Assembly (NCBI GenBank): GCA_037176905.1
Contig: JBBBWG010031197.1
Location: forward strand, 24,947-88,946
From: Azolla pinnata
Lineage: Eukaryota; Streptophyta; Polypodiopsida; Salviniales; Salviniaceae
Reading direction: 5' to 3'
Length of the DNA: 64,000 bases
Shown here: one piece after another, positions 36,523-50,511 of the stretch
Layout: every line of letters begins with the position of its first letter
Numbering within the stretch: the first letter of the stretch is position 1
Translations under genes and position numbers: made by a program
Notes under the pieces: generated by a model
Database searches by the model: none
What the model was told of the DNA's origin: nothing
The model's input: the letters and a program-made list of their open reading frames with translations, nothing else

Positions 36523-37099
36523 ATACACTTTTTCATATCTTAGACATACCGTCAGTCTCATTTCGTACCTCTTCCAAGCTCAACTACACATTCTTTCATA
36601 AACATGTGCTGGAATTGCCACGTGATGTATTCCTGACTGACAAGCAGTTAAATAATTAAGTACATTTTCTTATAAAAAAATAGCCTATTTACTTTTGTGC
36701 ATGATGATTTTACATGGAATTATCAGCTGTAGAATAGAATAGACGTAAACAATTGAATGGAAATTCTTGAAGGACGAAAGCAACACTAGGAAGTGTAAAT
36801 AATAGAAATGAAAACCTTAGCACCAATGAAGAGAGAACGCATGTATAATTGAAGAAGACTGCAAGAATAAACAGTAGCGCTTGGTTATTTCCTTACCTTG
36901 TAGCTACTAGCACATTTCATTCTGTCACTTTCACAAAAATATTATTCTAAAAATAATGTTAGTGATAGCCATCTGTTGAATTAAAATCACATTTTTGGTG
37001 GTTATTGAGTTTCCATACTGAGATATCCTTCTATAACGCAGAGATAAGTTCAGATATATACTAGGCATTCTTTGATGTTCTGAAGTTGCCATCATCCTT
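36523..37099. other. Short convergent intergenic region
   Basis: AT-rich spacer between two genes transcribed toward each other; presumably both 3' UTRs. No other feature seen. Confidence 0.5.
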
Positions 37100-40000
37100 T
37101 CACCAAACAGCTGCACTGTCTCCTGTGCCGCATATGAGTACAGGGAAACTGGCCTCCAAACGCTTGGCCAATAATGGTTGAGCTTTGGAGTATGCATCAC
37201 GGATGAATAATGCAGCATCCTTCGCATTGTCTGCAGCAACCAATGCCACACAGCAGCCACGAAAGCCTGCTCCACTGAATCTTGCCCCCATCACTCCTGG
37301 GGCATTCTGCACAATTGCCAATAGCTGTACCATCTCCTCACATCCTGGAAGTGTCGAGGAAAATTCAGCACAATACCACTCAACCGTGCAGTTAGGCCAA
37401 TATAGCATTGTAAGAACGATAATGCATGTTTAGTCAACATTTTACCAGCTTATCAAGACAAAGTAGATATAATGGCCAAAGTTCATGTGACAGATGACTA
37501 CAATGTTACATTTTAGAACACTAACATTCTAGATTGCTGATTTGATCTTTGATACACAAGTTGTGGCCATCCTCATAAAATGATACAAGCAACTATAAAT
37601 CATAATAAAAAATTTTGAAAGAATAAAATACTACCAGTTAGACCAAAGGTTACAAGAATGACGGACATATGATATTCAATGTTAACTTGATATAAATGAA
37701 ATTATAAATAAGATTAAAACCTGCAGAACATACTACTATCTTTCTCTGATGAATCATGCAAATGTCAAAAAAACATCGATGAGAATAGTGATACATATAC
37801 AGGTGGTAAAATCACATACCACATTCATAGTTCTCAATTGAACTCCTTCCTGATTCTGACATTAATCTGCCAAACTCTACCAAATCACCTTTGGCCCACG
37901 CTTTGATCCCTGTAATTCATTTCAATCAGTTCAGTGGACGAAAACAGTTTCCTCAAAATATATATGGCTATCTTTTTCACATTATGTGCCCTTTCCCATA
38001 AATTGTCATATTTGGCATTTATGTTTACATTTTTACTGGTAAAATAGAACTTTAGACAAATTAATATCAGGCAACATGTTCAAGGCATTCAGATTGAAAA
38101 GCAGGTAGTACTCTAAACACTAGAATCAAGCACTTTACTCGAGATATTATGTTCATCAAGTAATCTGCTGCCCAACGACCATGAACTGAGCATTACTGAA
38201 TTCATGTGTATTATTAATCTATAAGTGATTAAACTACGCATAATCATTTGAGTACATAAAATCTGTGACATTTTCATGAATCCCCACGAATGAAAATAAC
38301 TGAAAACACTGAAAGCTTTTTCATGATTTTTGTACTATCTTCAAGCTATTTTTAACTATTAATTGCTATATCCCCTTCCACTGTAAACATATACCTCTGG
38401 AAACTCTTTCACATTCAGTGAAATAATGTTTCGCTCTTTTAGCAAGTCCACCATCCAATTGCGACTATGGAATAGTAGGACAGAATTAGTGCAACAGCAG
38501 GACATTACTTTAGAAAAATGTACATTCTTACCTTATGTTTCTCATATTCCGCAGCAGTTACTATTGGCAACCCAGACAAATGTCAAAAACGTGATGCTTG
38601 GAATGCTAGTGTAAACGTAAACGATTTAAATATAGAAGATACCATCAGATAATAGTGGATTTGTAGAATCCCTTCCTGTTGTTCTGAGAAGAAGATATCA
38701 AATATATTATAACATATTTAATAATAACATGAAAATGTAGAAGATTTATAATTCAATCACCTCATTCAACTCACTTAAGTAATGTAAATGCAGCCTTTTG
38801 ACACTCTGTAACCCTGGAATTATAACTGGAATTACTTGCCAACGCATGTTGTAGTCCAGAGAAAGCTAAGAGCAACTTGTAGCCCTTCAACCTTTCATCA
38901 CCAGCATGATTTGGAGAAACAAGCTCATGATTTTGATTCTGTTATCCATATATTCGATTAGAATATCTTGATTTCTAAAAACTGAGCACAAAGGCCACAT
39001 ATAGTGGTTCAATATCAGCGAGTGATTGGTTGCAACTTTCCGTAGAAAAAACCTACATAAAGCTCTATCAAGTGATTATGAGCAAAGACCAAAGATAACT
39101 TCTAGTTAACATCCTCAGTTCTAATTTTGGTTGTCATCCATTTATTCTATTAGAAATCTTGATTCATTAAACTAATGAGTTTGGGGCCACAAAGTGGTGC
39201 ATTATCATCAACGAATACCCCCATAGAAAAAGCCCAGATAGAGCTCTATATCACAAGCAAAGGCTAAGCATATCTTCTAGTAAGCATCCTCAGATTGCAG
39301 CTCACAACTATGCTGTTCATCTTTTAATAAGCAGGATCTAGCTGTGACTAAGTATGTAATCTACATCATATTTTATTTTGAGAGTAATAATCTTCTTTCT
39401 GTGAAGGCTGGCATCCAAGAATATTACGCTGATAAATATCTGCTTAGGTGGTTTTCTCAATAAATTTATTTGCAGCGTCCAGGACAATGAGATGTTTTCG
39501 GAGACCAGGTCACTTTGGTTGGACAGTGCACTCCCTTTTGCTGTTATTAGATTACAAATGGAATAATATCTTGGGACAACTGCCCAAAATGCATTATAAA
39601 CGAATACATTCAGAGTGGTTAACTGAATGTTTGCCTGCCTATCAAAGAGAAAATCCTTCTATATCAAGTGAGGAATGTTGATAAGTATGAGCTGTTACCT
39701 TACAGTGAATAACTGTCAGACAGCCACTTTTAGATAGAAGAATGGCAGATTGATCAAGAATGCCGTTCTTCAGACCCAAGTACTCATTCTCAATTAATCT
39801 GAAATATGAAGGTATAACACTGTCACATTCCCAATACAGATAGCTATATTACTTGAGCTGAGTTTACAAAGAACTCTAATAATTTAAATGGATGATGCAA
39901 CAGAAAATTATTTGTATCGTTCCACTTCAACTAATTTCTCCAAAGACATTTTGACTAACAAGACATTCAGAATTATTAAATATTGTTAATATATATTGAT

Positions 40001-42276
40001 GGACACTCAAACAAAAACCGGTTAGAATAGATTCTTCAGATTGATGACCAGAAATATGATATCCTCCCCTCAATGCCTATTCCAAGGGATGATACTGGAG
40101 CCACAAGCAGAGAATTTAGAAGAAAACTAAGAATGTGAACTCCTAAACCATTCCTATGTGAAGAATCAATCATTCAAATTATTCACTCTGCGTATTAGAT
40201 TCAGCTTATATAGTTCTTAAGAAAATGTTCCCGACTAAACCCCTCACCAACCGAAACACTATACCTGTCTAATTCTATATTATTCGATGCACTGATATTC
40301 AATCCATTTACATATTCAAACGCCAAAAGGAAAGCTACTCCAACCTGGAATTATATACAAAATAAACTCAATTTCAAATCAAATTCTGAGTCCAATATTG
40401 AATAATGCAAGATCCATATTGAAAAACAATTGAAAAACATTATCTGCCCACTGAAAGTCATGTTTTCAGCAGTGACAAATTAGATTTTAGTGCTCCTCTC
40501 ACACACTGACCATAAGATCTAGAAGTTTTAAATAGAGAGAACATACTTTCTACAAAACATAGTCACAGTTCACACAAAATGAATTGAAAGTTCAGTAATT
40601 GTGGCTTACAGCAGCTGAGGAGCTTATTCCAGCACTATGAAGTCCATTCAGGCCATCAAGCACGCCGATTATACCCTAGAATCAATGAAGCGTAGTTGAT
40701 GGAGTGATGCAAATGCATGCATATTGTACTGTTTACTCTGTCAACTTGGTTACCTGCTGAATATTGTATCCCTTTTTCCTCAATGCATAAACTGCACCCC
40801 TAGCATAATCACCCCATTTTCCTTCCTCTATGGTGTCCACTTCACGTGTGCTTTTACGTTCATCGTTTATCCTTTTATGAATAGCACAAGTGCACTAATA
40901 ACTATGAATAGTCTTTAGCAATACTTAGAAGCATAGCCCAATTTCAATTACTGTTAGTTCAATTGTTTCATGGTTTGTTTGGGTTGACTTTATATATCAA
41001 AATTTTGTGGATGATTTGGTTTGAAACCCCCTAACCCTTTCTTTCTTTTAAAAAAGAACTTTCCAGCACCATAACCAATTTAGAGCTTCAGCTCCTTTTC
41101 TTGACATTCTGCATACAGAAAATGTTTCTTAATATTATCTAATTTCCATCCATGGATTCAGGGTAAACGTCATTTTTAAGCCAAAATAATTATCAAACGA
41201 CAAATTTTTTCCAGTAAAATGTGGAAGACATGGATCTATTTCACAGACCATGGGTCGTATAGCATAGAAATCCCTTATATAGATAGCTCTTCACTTTACC
41301 CAGGCTCTGATTAAGTTACCTGAATCTCACATCACCTGTAAATTGCCTTGATTTTAGAAATACCTGCACAACCATACCCAATGCATTACGTTAAATGTAT
41401 CAAGCCTTAAATCATCCTAAGAAACCTTCTTCCTACGTAGTTGAAATGAATGAAGAAATAATTATTTTCAGGCTTTGATGAGAAATTTTACATTACCTCA
41501 TTTCCACCAGAGGAAACAAAACCTAGAAGAATGCCTTTATCTAAAGCCATTGCAGTAACGGATCCTCCCTATTCATCAGGAATGTTTTATATGAATTCTT
41601 ATGGAAAATATCGTTGATAGGAAGGTAATAATGCATGAGAATATGAAACAAAAACATGAGAAAATTGTAGAAGAATCCGTGTGTGCTGCACAACATTGAC
41701 ATTATAAACAATCTGCACATGGGACTTCATCGCATTTATTTGTTTACCACCTAAGTAACATTGCTCTAGACAGTTTAACTTCCTTAGCCAGAATTCCTTC
41801 ATTCCCTTCATACTCAACGATCACTCTGAAGAGCCATTACAAATTCAAGCAGAATTTCACATACATCAAGCTTAAGAGTTGATTCGTAGTGCTCTTCCAT
41901 GGGAGAGCATCTTTCCCAAGATGATTATTTTAATTTGAGTGTGATATTTACTGGATCCTTGTATGCGATTGTCAATCAATTATAGTTGAATAATCACAGA
42001 ACCTAACAATATGCCAATAATTCATGGCTATTAAATCGGATAAGTTTTCAAGAAAACGATCTTTACTTTTGGTTTCATGTCATAAATCCTCAATTATATA
42101 CCTGACCTTATCTTGAAAGCCAAGAAAAATATCCTTGAATTTGTAGTAACAAGAAAACATACCTGGTGATCTATATGTGCACCCAAAGGGCAAACTCGAT
42201 ACGGAGAAACTGCTACCCTTACATCTTCAATATTAACATTAGCAAGTATAGAAACTTCGTCTCTCACTTTTTGAAT
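37100..42276 (-). CDS. Galacturonokinase (GHMP kinase), 5' exon not found
   Basis: Galacturonokinase phosphorylates D-galacturonic acid at C1 with ATP in the pectin-sugar salvage route toward UDP-galacturonate. First readable exon 42276-42163: VAVSPYRVCPLGAHIDHQ, the GHMP N-terminal motif. Then 41568-41497 (GGSVTAMALDKGILLGFVSS), a 28-bp microexon 41363-41336 (VFLKSRQFTG), an exon with EEGKWGDYARGAVYAL ending at 40754, and 40675-40610 with GLHSAGISSSAA, the ATP-binding GHMP loop. Further exons give VGVAFLLAFEYVNGLN, EYLGLKNGILDQSAILLSKS, YKLLLAFSGLQHALASNSSY, LAKRAKHYFTECERVSRG and AWAKGDLVEFGRLMSESG. The last exon gives APGVMGARFSGAGFRGCCVA and ends at 37100. One exon between 41336 and about 40880 and the start codon upstream of 42276 were not located. 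Confidence 0.9.
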
Positions 42277-45200
42277 CTACAAATATTAAGACAACGGCAT
42301 TAAGGGCAATACTCTCCGTTATTTCATACTTGAAACAAAACAATGAACCAACTGTGTTACGTGGAAACCAAACTATATACAAACAGCACCGCACATAAAG
42401 AAAGGAGGTGAATCTTCTAATGATGGTCACAGTACAGCAAGAAAAAATGGCTGTTAATTTCAAATTTCTCTGCATTAGATGCAGAATCAATTCTCTGGAT
42501 CATACACAATATCTCTATTTCTTTGATAAGAAGCATCATACACTGCCCTATGCTGTCCAGTGAAACCAATGTCCTCGCACATGAACATTGGGAACACATT
42601 GTTTGCTCTTTCTTTTCACAGCAGAGAAAGCTTGGACAAAATAAAGGTGCTATTATCCAGCATGTGAAGCATCGGAAGGTGATAAAGCCCGAATCAAATC
42701 AAAACGGGTCACGTTTCAGCATTGTTTTAGGCTGAATTGAACTTGCTTTTAGGTCTAGGAATGTGACCCCGATGATGTCGAATTTTCGAGTTGTACATAA
42801 GAAAATCAGTTCCTTCGAATATGCAAGTGTTGCTCAATCCTCTAAACAAAGCCTCTTCAAAAATGCAACTTTTTCTTTTCACTTTCTGCAGGGCGTAGCT
42901 TCTCAACGGGAATAATCCACAGCTAGAGGATTACAAGCTAAAAACCACGGATCTATATGCATCGGGAGCGGACAAACAACTGGCAGCATTCCGAATCCCC
43001 TTTTCCTCCTTATTTAGCTTTCATCTGAAGATCAACGGAGCTATAATACAGGGCGGAAGCACGCATCGGATGGATCTGACTCTCCTCCGGATGCTATGAA
43101 AACGCTGATATCCTGTCCTACAAGGGAAAATGCATGATTGCACTACCCTGAAAGCATCAAGCAGAGGCAGGCTGAGGTCGAAAGAGAGAACCAGAGAGGC
43201 GGAAACGGAAGGATACCAGAGCTTTGGAAGGCCATTCGAACTCGTAAGAAGCCATGGTGGATGGATGAAGAAGAAGAAGAAAGAAGAAGAAGAAGAGGAT
43301 TTAGCGACAGTCCCGACAAGTTCTTTTCGTGGACATGTCGGACAAGAAGCTTTGCCAAGCTGAAGCCATTGACAATAGGGAAGAACATGTCCAAACTCTA
43401 CCTAACTAACAACAAGAAAAGATTTAACTCCAGATTCAAATTCATTCGATCTGCGTATGTTTCCGCATGCAAACCAGATGAAGCTACGAGGATATGTAGT
43501 AGCTTAAGTCAATGCAAGATTTGATGAGGCTGCAAGTTCAACCCAAATTCAAAAAGCATGGAGAACTGATACGAGACAAGAATCGGAGATTCGATGAGAC
43601 TGTAAGGTGGTAGATGACTCGAGATCGAGAAAGATGGATTCTTGGGGAAAACCGATATCTAGATTGCACTTGCCTCTCCTCAATAGCCAGATGCTAAAAG
43701 GCGTCTTGGGCAATAAGAGCACTTTTTTAAGGCATGTATAATTGGGTGTTTTTTCCACGAATGGATGAAATTGCTTGGTTTTGGAACTGGCTAACAAGGA
43801 CAAGATGGGAGGCGAGCAAAGAAGACGGGGCTCGAACATGTGATGGCAAACGGAAATGGTTCGAAGGTTAAGTTCGTTTCTATAATAGACTTGTTTTAAC
43901 GAGGAGGATTGTGGTGCATGACCATAAACTTGAGATCGAATCTTGTCACTAACAATAGGAACGACCCACATGTACTTGAACAGAAAAGCTCGACACAAAT
44001 CCATGACCCACCAGACTAGGTTTGACGAGCAATCAGTCTATTCAGTCAACTGAACTCTCAAGCTATATGCAGTATACTCCTTTTGCCAATCAATGGCTTG
44101 TCAACCCCCACCCAATCAGGTGACCCTCTGAATTCGAGGGCACTTTGTCTAGCTCAAGAAAGACTTGAAGCATTACCAGCTTCAGCTCCAAAGAAGACAT
44201 GAGGCACGTAGCTGGGGCCCAACAAAGGTCACAAAGAGATCCATGAGGAGCTCAACAAGCGTTTCGGCGTGTCAAGGTACATCGGGTGCCAGATGTGTCG
44301 AGTGTCTGATACCAAAGAAAAGCAATGTGATCTAGCCCAGGAATCGGATCGAGGAATCGGATCAAGCTCGCGAAACAACAGGGTATTGGATCACGAATTA
44401 GATCGCGGAAGCCATATTGGATCACGAATCAGATCACGGAATTGGTTCAAGCTTACGAAACAACATGATCGATGGGCGCAGCAGGAGAACATCCTCCACG
44501 AGGGATCTGTGTGCATTCCAAACCCCGATTCCTGTTTGCATCCGGTTTGTATGCTACGTAGTCAAGTCTTCAACGCTTCTTACATAACTGATCCTCACAT
44601 GCGTTCACAATGGCAAGACCGCCCACCTTGAATGAATTCAAATCCATCCAGATTCTTCCTCCTCCGATTAAGGTCCAAAAGGACTTAGCATAACATGGTA
44701 CGCTCGTGACTCGCTTTTCCTTCCGCTACCGCTCTAGAAACTGCACATATTTATGGAAATCATGTGGGTTTGGTTGCCATTGAGGGCCCAGAAGATCATT
44801 AACAAGGCCCAGACGATCGCCATTGAAGCTGCTGTCATGGCGACAACTTGATCAGCAGCACCAAAAACATTGGGCACGTTGATGACAAAAATCAAGGAAA
44901 ACGGATTCTCAGAACCAATGCTTTACCATTAGCAGCTCCGATCACAGCAATCCACATTTGAAAAACAAGCAGAAATCCATGCCATACTTCGGATGGATAG
45001 GCAAGGTAGTAGTAGTACGGATCAATATGCGAAGGATTATTTGTTCCAATCCTGCTCAAATTATGCATTCTTTAGGTATAATAGGCCCGTTGGAGTACGA
45101 CTGCGCTATCGATCACAGGAGATGTGTACAATGGAACTAAGGGCTCCAACAATTTGGGTCTGGAAATCAGGATCGGTTATATATTTTGCAACTAATAGAA

Positions 45201-45672
45201 CGGATTCAGGGACGACGATGATGGTGATGATGGGTCACGACCCAAGATTTAAATGTGGGATCGGGTCCGCAAATGGAAGCTGGGATTTTGATTCATGAAT
45301 AATTGGCGCCTGATCAGATTCATCGTCTTCCCCTGATCCAGTGATAAATAAATATGATGGCCGGATTGCGCCCGATCATACTAGAATTAGATGTTAGTAT
45401 GCATCGAACCACCGATGTTCTCAGTTATTAGGAGGCGATGAGGATGAATGAATGTATAATATTGATGGAGGATTGATTATTAGTATGCTAGCTGCTGGCT
45501 GGCAGATCAGCAATGAATGAGCTGAGCTGAGCTGAGCTGAGCTGAGCTGAGCTGAACTGAACTGATGAAGAATGGGATCAGAAAGAGCTGCAGTACAGCG
45601 TCTAATGGAGATGTTGATGGTGATTGATCCTGTTCGGAAGCTCCTACTACTAACTGCAGGTATAATACTTAC
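42277..45672. other. Intergenic region, promoter side of galacturonokinase
   Basis: Should contain the missing first exon and promoter of the leftward kinase gene. Also holds a GAAGAAGAA tract near 43265, diverged tandem blocks near 44335-44470 sharing ATCGGATC and TACGAAACAACA motifs, and a pentanucleotide repeat near 45518. ORFs of 120-150 codons at 43138-43524 and 43549-44004 show no family features. Confidence 0.45.
45517..45562. repeat. (GAGCT)n pentanucleotide microsatellite
   Basis: About seven GAGCT units followed by two GAACT variants, in the 3' flank of the zinc-finger gene. Confidence 0.85.
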
Positions 45673-45841
45673 TTAGATTTCTGGAGATGGTGTTGCTGGC
45701 GCTGTTGAATCTGCAGTTACGGCGCCATGATCAGCTCCAGCAATGCTGCTGCAGCTCGAGCCGCCATGGCTATGGTGAAGGTCAGTAGTTGTGGTTACTA
45801 GCGTTGTAACAGCAGCTGTAGCGGGAGTGTAACTGCCAGCG

Positions 45842-45872
<31 letters not shown>

Positions 45873-47384
45873 ATGATACTTTGGACTTACTGTAATTGGA
45901 AGGTGCTGGTAAGTTTAGGTCAAGCTGCAGATGATCCCTGAATTCATGCTCAGTACGATCGCCATCGCTGCTGCAGCTATGGTTAGACTGCAGATTCATC
46001 TTCTTCACGTTCTTCGGATCATCCTCATCATCATCGGCTGGCGGCTCCTTGTCCTGCTCCTGATCCGCGATCAGCTGATTGATGGAGTGCTCCTTCATGG
46101 AAGCGGTGCTCAAGAGGGTGCTCGCCCTCGATCGATCACTGCAGACAGTGGTGATGGTGGAGATGGAGGTGGAGACGCTATCCTGCACGGTGCTAGCTGC
46201 ATTGCGAAGCTTCCATGGCGAGCTCGCCCCGACCTGATCTGCAGCAACAGCATGGCGATCAGAGCTGAGCGCATGGCAGGCGATGGAGGAGGAGGAGGAG
46301 GAGGAGGAGGAGGAGAAAGCAGAGTGCTGTTGATTCATGCTGCTACTCAGGATCATGCCAGTGGATTGTACAGAGATCGTGGATGAAGACGATGATGAAG
46401 ACACTGAGCTGCGATGAGGGGGCTGATCGTCGTCGTCGTCGTGATCGGGAAGATCCATGGCGCTCTTAGCAGCTGCAGCGACGCTGCAGGAACCAGGTAT
46501 GTTGATCAGCGCCATGCCCAGCCCTGTGCTGCGAGAGACGGTGGAGCTTGCAGCAGGATCAGCAGCNNNNNNNNNNNNNNNNNNNNNNNNNNNNNNNNNN
46601 NNNNNNNNNNNNNNNNNNNNNNNNNNNNNNNNNNNNNNNNNNNNNNNNNNNNNNNNNNNNNNNNNNGAACCAGGTATGTTGATCAGCGCCATGCCCAGCC
46701 CTGTGCTGCGAGAGACGGTGGAGCTTGCAGCAGGATCAGCAGCAGCAGGATCAGCAGCTATGCTCCTTGCATGAGATTCGCCGAATTTATACTGCATGAT
46801 TTCTTGAATCGTGATCTGATGATCCGCGGCCATTGATGCATCGGTATTGGCCGCTGGAGCTGCAGCCGAGGTGCTGGCGATGGCGGAGATAGGATCAGAA
46901 GCTGAACTAGCCGCGCCCATGATCATCATCGTGGGCGCTCTAGGCTTGAATCCATGAGCACCGAGCTGTAGCGGCGGCGACAGAACATGAATCTGCTCTG
47001 CTGCTGCTGCTGCTCTTAAGAACGATAATGGAGAGCTCTGCAGATTAGCGGTAGCTGCTGTGGAAGAAGAAGACGAAGAAGAAGAGGAGGAGGAGGAGGA
47101 GGAGGAGGAAGAAGAAGAAGAAGAAGAAGCTGCAGTGCTGGCGATGGCGGCTGCACCATCGCTGTTGCTAGCAGAAGCTGCAGCTGCTGCTGCTGCTGCT
47201 GCTGCTGCAGAGTTGGCGATGGAGCCGCCCCAATGGCATCGCTTATGGCCTCCTAGCGCTTGCCCCGTGGAGAACACTCTGTGGCAGATAGTGCACTCGT
47301 GGAGCTTTGCAGGATTCATGGCGCTGCAGCTAGCTACAGGATTCATGGCGGCGGAGCTGAGGACAGAGATCATAGTAGTAGTAG

Positions 47385-47415
<31 letters not shown>

Positions 47416-49379
47416 AGCAGTAGCTGGGGAATTGCTGCTGCTGTTAATGCTGCTGGCGATGGTGTTTTCGGAGCTCAGTGCACTGCAGCTCGTGAGCTTC
47501 AGATCCATGGCTATGGCGTTGCCTGCAATAACACGCGAGCTGTTGCTCTTCAGCTCCTCCTCCAGCTTCGCCTTCTTCTTCCTCCTCCTCCGCTTCTTCT
47601 TCGCCTCCTGGACCTTGTGCAGCTGATCCAGCGCCATGGCAGCTTGATCTCTCGTCAAGCTACCGTAGCTGGCTATGTCCGGCGCTGGGCATGGCTCCTG
47701 AGCTTTGCTTCGGCAGCCCAGCTGAGTGCTGTGCGCGAGCTGGAGTCCGAAACCTGCAGGCTGATGATGGTGGTGATGATGATGATGATAGTGATCGTAC
47801 TGTCGATGTTGACGGGGTTGATATTGCTGATGATGCTGCTGATGATGCTGCTGATGATGATGCTGATCCTGATGATGGCGATGGTTATGATCGCGGTGAT
47901 GATCCTGCAGATGGGCGGAGCTGCGTTGCAGAAACTGGCCCAGATTCATCGCCACATCCACTTCCTCTGCAGCAACATCTCCATCTCCATCTCCATCTCC
48001 ATCTCCATCCTCGCCCTCGTCTTCATCCTCATCCTCCTCGCCATCGCCATCGCCATCGCCATCGCCATCGCCATGGCAGTGGACAGTATTGGCGGCGCTG
48101 TCTTCCCTAGTTACAACCACACCCGGATCGCCCCCCGAGCTCGCCATCGCTGCGCGATTCGTGCTGCTGACGACGACCCTCTTCTGATCGTCATCTTGCC
48201 CAGTCGAGCGCGGGGCTTGCTGTTGTTGGGCATGGTAGTACTGCGGCCCGACTGTGAGGTCCCTGCCCAGCAAGAACAGAGCTTGATGATGATGACTCGC
48301 GGGATATGGCGATGGAAACTGTGGAGCTGGAGGAGGAGGAGGAGGATGATAGGAGAGGCTCAGAGGCGGCGGCAACATGTGGCGGATCAGGCCATCGCCA
48401 TGGCTGCTGCTGCTGCTTATGGCGATGGCGAAATCGTTGCTGTTGCTGCTGCCGTTGTTGTTGTTGCTCTGAGTTCCCTGGCAAGAACCTTGATGAAGAA
48501 GATGAAGATGGCGATGGCGATGGCTATGGCTATGGCGATGGTCTGCAGCAGCAGCTTCTTCCCCTTCGGCGAGGTCGATGGTCCTGGCGAAGCATCCTTT
48601 GACGCGCTTGTGGCTGGCTCTGTGGCCGCCCAGAGCTTGATGCGACCGGAACGTCTTCTTGCAGGTGCTGCACTGGAACTTCGCGCTCATCATCGCCATA
48701 TCTCTTCCTCCGCCATAGCTGCTCATCTCTGCAGCCATGGCCGGACCTTCTTCTTCTTCTTCTCCTTCTTCTTCGTCTTCTTCTTCCTCTTCCTCTTCTT
48801 CGTCCTCTTCTTCTTCTTCCTCCTCCTCCTCCTCCTTCATCATCATCGTCGTGCCTGTTTGCTCAGAGCTCGCGTTTCCGCCATAGCTGCTGCTGTGCTT
48901 GGCCTGCAAGAAGAGGAACTTCTGCTGCTGCTGCTGCTCCGCAGCCTGATTCGTTCCATGGCCCGACATCTGCATCGGATTGAGCTTCTTCTTCCTTTTC
49001 ATCTTCCTCTTTCTCGCCTCCTGCGGCGTCGTCACCACCATCCCAGCTGCTGCTCCTGCTGCTGCTTCCATGGCAGCTCCATGACCTCCGCCCACCTGCA
49101 GCAGATGATACCTGCTCGATGAATACTCAACCGTCACCGCTTCGCGCGCCTGCACCACCTCCTCCTCCTCCACCTGCCTCTCTGCTACCCTCGCCATGCC
49201 TCCTCCTCCTCCTTTGTGCGGTTGATCAGAGTGGAAGCTCTGCTCGGCGTCGAGCAGCGGCGGTGGAGGCGGAGGATCAGCACCGCCTGCAGCTGATCTG
49301 GCGCTGGCGAAAGCCAGCATGACCAAGCAGTCCGCCATGTCCCGCTCGTCCATGATGCAGCTCTGAGGACGACGACGAC

Positions 49380-49410
<31 letters not shown>

Positions 49411-50471
49411 CTGATGGCGATGGCGATGATTCAGATGATGATGATGATTCAGATCTGGGTCCATGGGCGCTGCAGCTGCTGCATCGTCCCTCTTGGGCTC
49501 GCCGGAAACGTTGAGGTCCAGCTGCTGCGATCGGGAGCTTATGACGTGGGGTTTCCTGTGCCACCAGCCGCCGACCTGGGCGCCTTTCCGGGGCGACTCC
49601 TCGCAACGCTCGCGGCCGATGTGCTGCAGGGGTTCTCGCCCACTGATGTAAGCAGCTTCGATGCTTTCTGTGTCGCTGTCCTGCTGCTGCTTGATCTGCT
49701 GTCGGGAAGAAGAAGCAGGAATCAGGTCATGGGCGCCGCCGCCGCTGTTCTCGGAATCGGAGTCAGGCCAGCTGACGTAGGGAGAAGCGGATGCAGATGC
49801 AGATGCAGCAGAGAGGCCGTGATGGTAGCTGCTGCTGCTGCTGCTGCTTCTCCGCCGGTTGCTCTTCTTCTGCTTCTGCTTCTTCTTCTTCGCAGCAGCA
49901 GCAGCAGCAGAGTGGTGGATCGAGCCGTGATATAAGCTCGACGACGACGGTCTGGTGCTGCGATTGTCGGAGGAGGCGGAGACGGGCGTCGTTTTCTGCT
50001 GCGGCGAGGATGACTTCTGCAGGGCTATGGCGGCGGGCGGCTGGATGCCGCGCCATTGCCGCTCGGGGTGGCAGCGCATGTGCCCGAACAGGGCCTTCCA
50101 AGAAGGGAACTGCTTCCCGCACTCGGTGCATGCCCTGGCCTTCTCGGAGAAGAGAGAGTTGGGCTTCTTGGTGGTCGCTGCAGCAGAAGCAGAAGCTGCA
50201 GAAGCTGCAGAAGCTGCAGAAGCAGAAGCTGCTGCTGCTGCTGCTGCTGCTGGCATGGCAGGAAGAGGGGATGATGGGTTGGGAAAGGGAGCGGTAGTAG
50301 TCACGGCAGGCGTTTCAGGAGCAGAGGTGGTGGAAGAGTCTTTGAGCGGAGAGGCGTTGACAGCATCGGGGTGGAGGTGATTGATACCTGGAGCATCGCC
50401 ATAGCCATGGCTGCTGCTGTTGTTGCTGTTGTTGCTGTTGTTGTTGTTGTTGTTGTTGCTGTTGCTGTTGC

Positions 50472-50511
<40 letters not shown>

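Noticed and set aside
47260-49122. 620-codon plus-strand ORF opposite the zinc-finger gene
   Set aside because: It is the antisense of trinucleotide-rich coding DNA and shows no domain; the three C2H2 fingers and EAR motifs fix the minus strand as coding.
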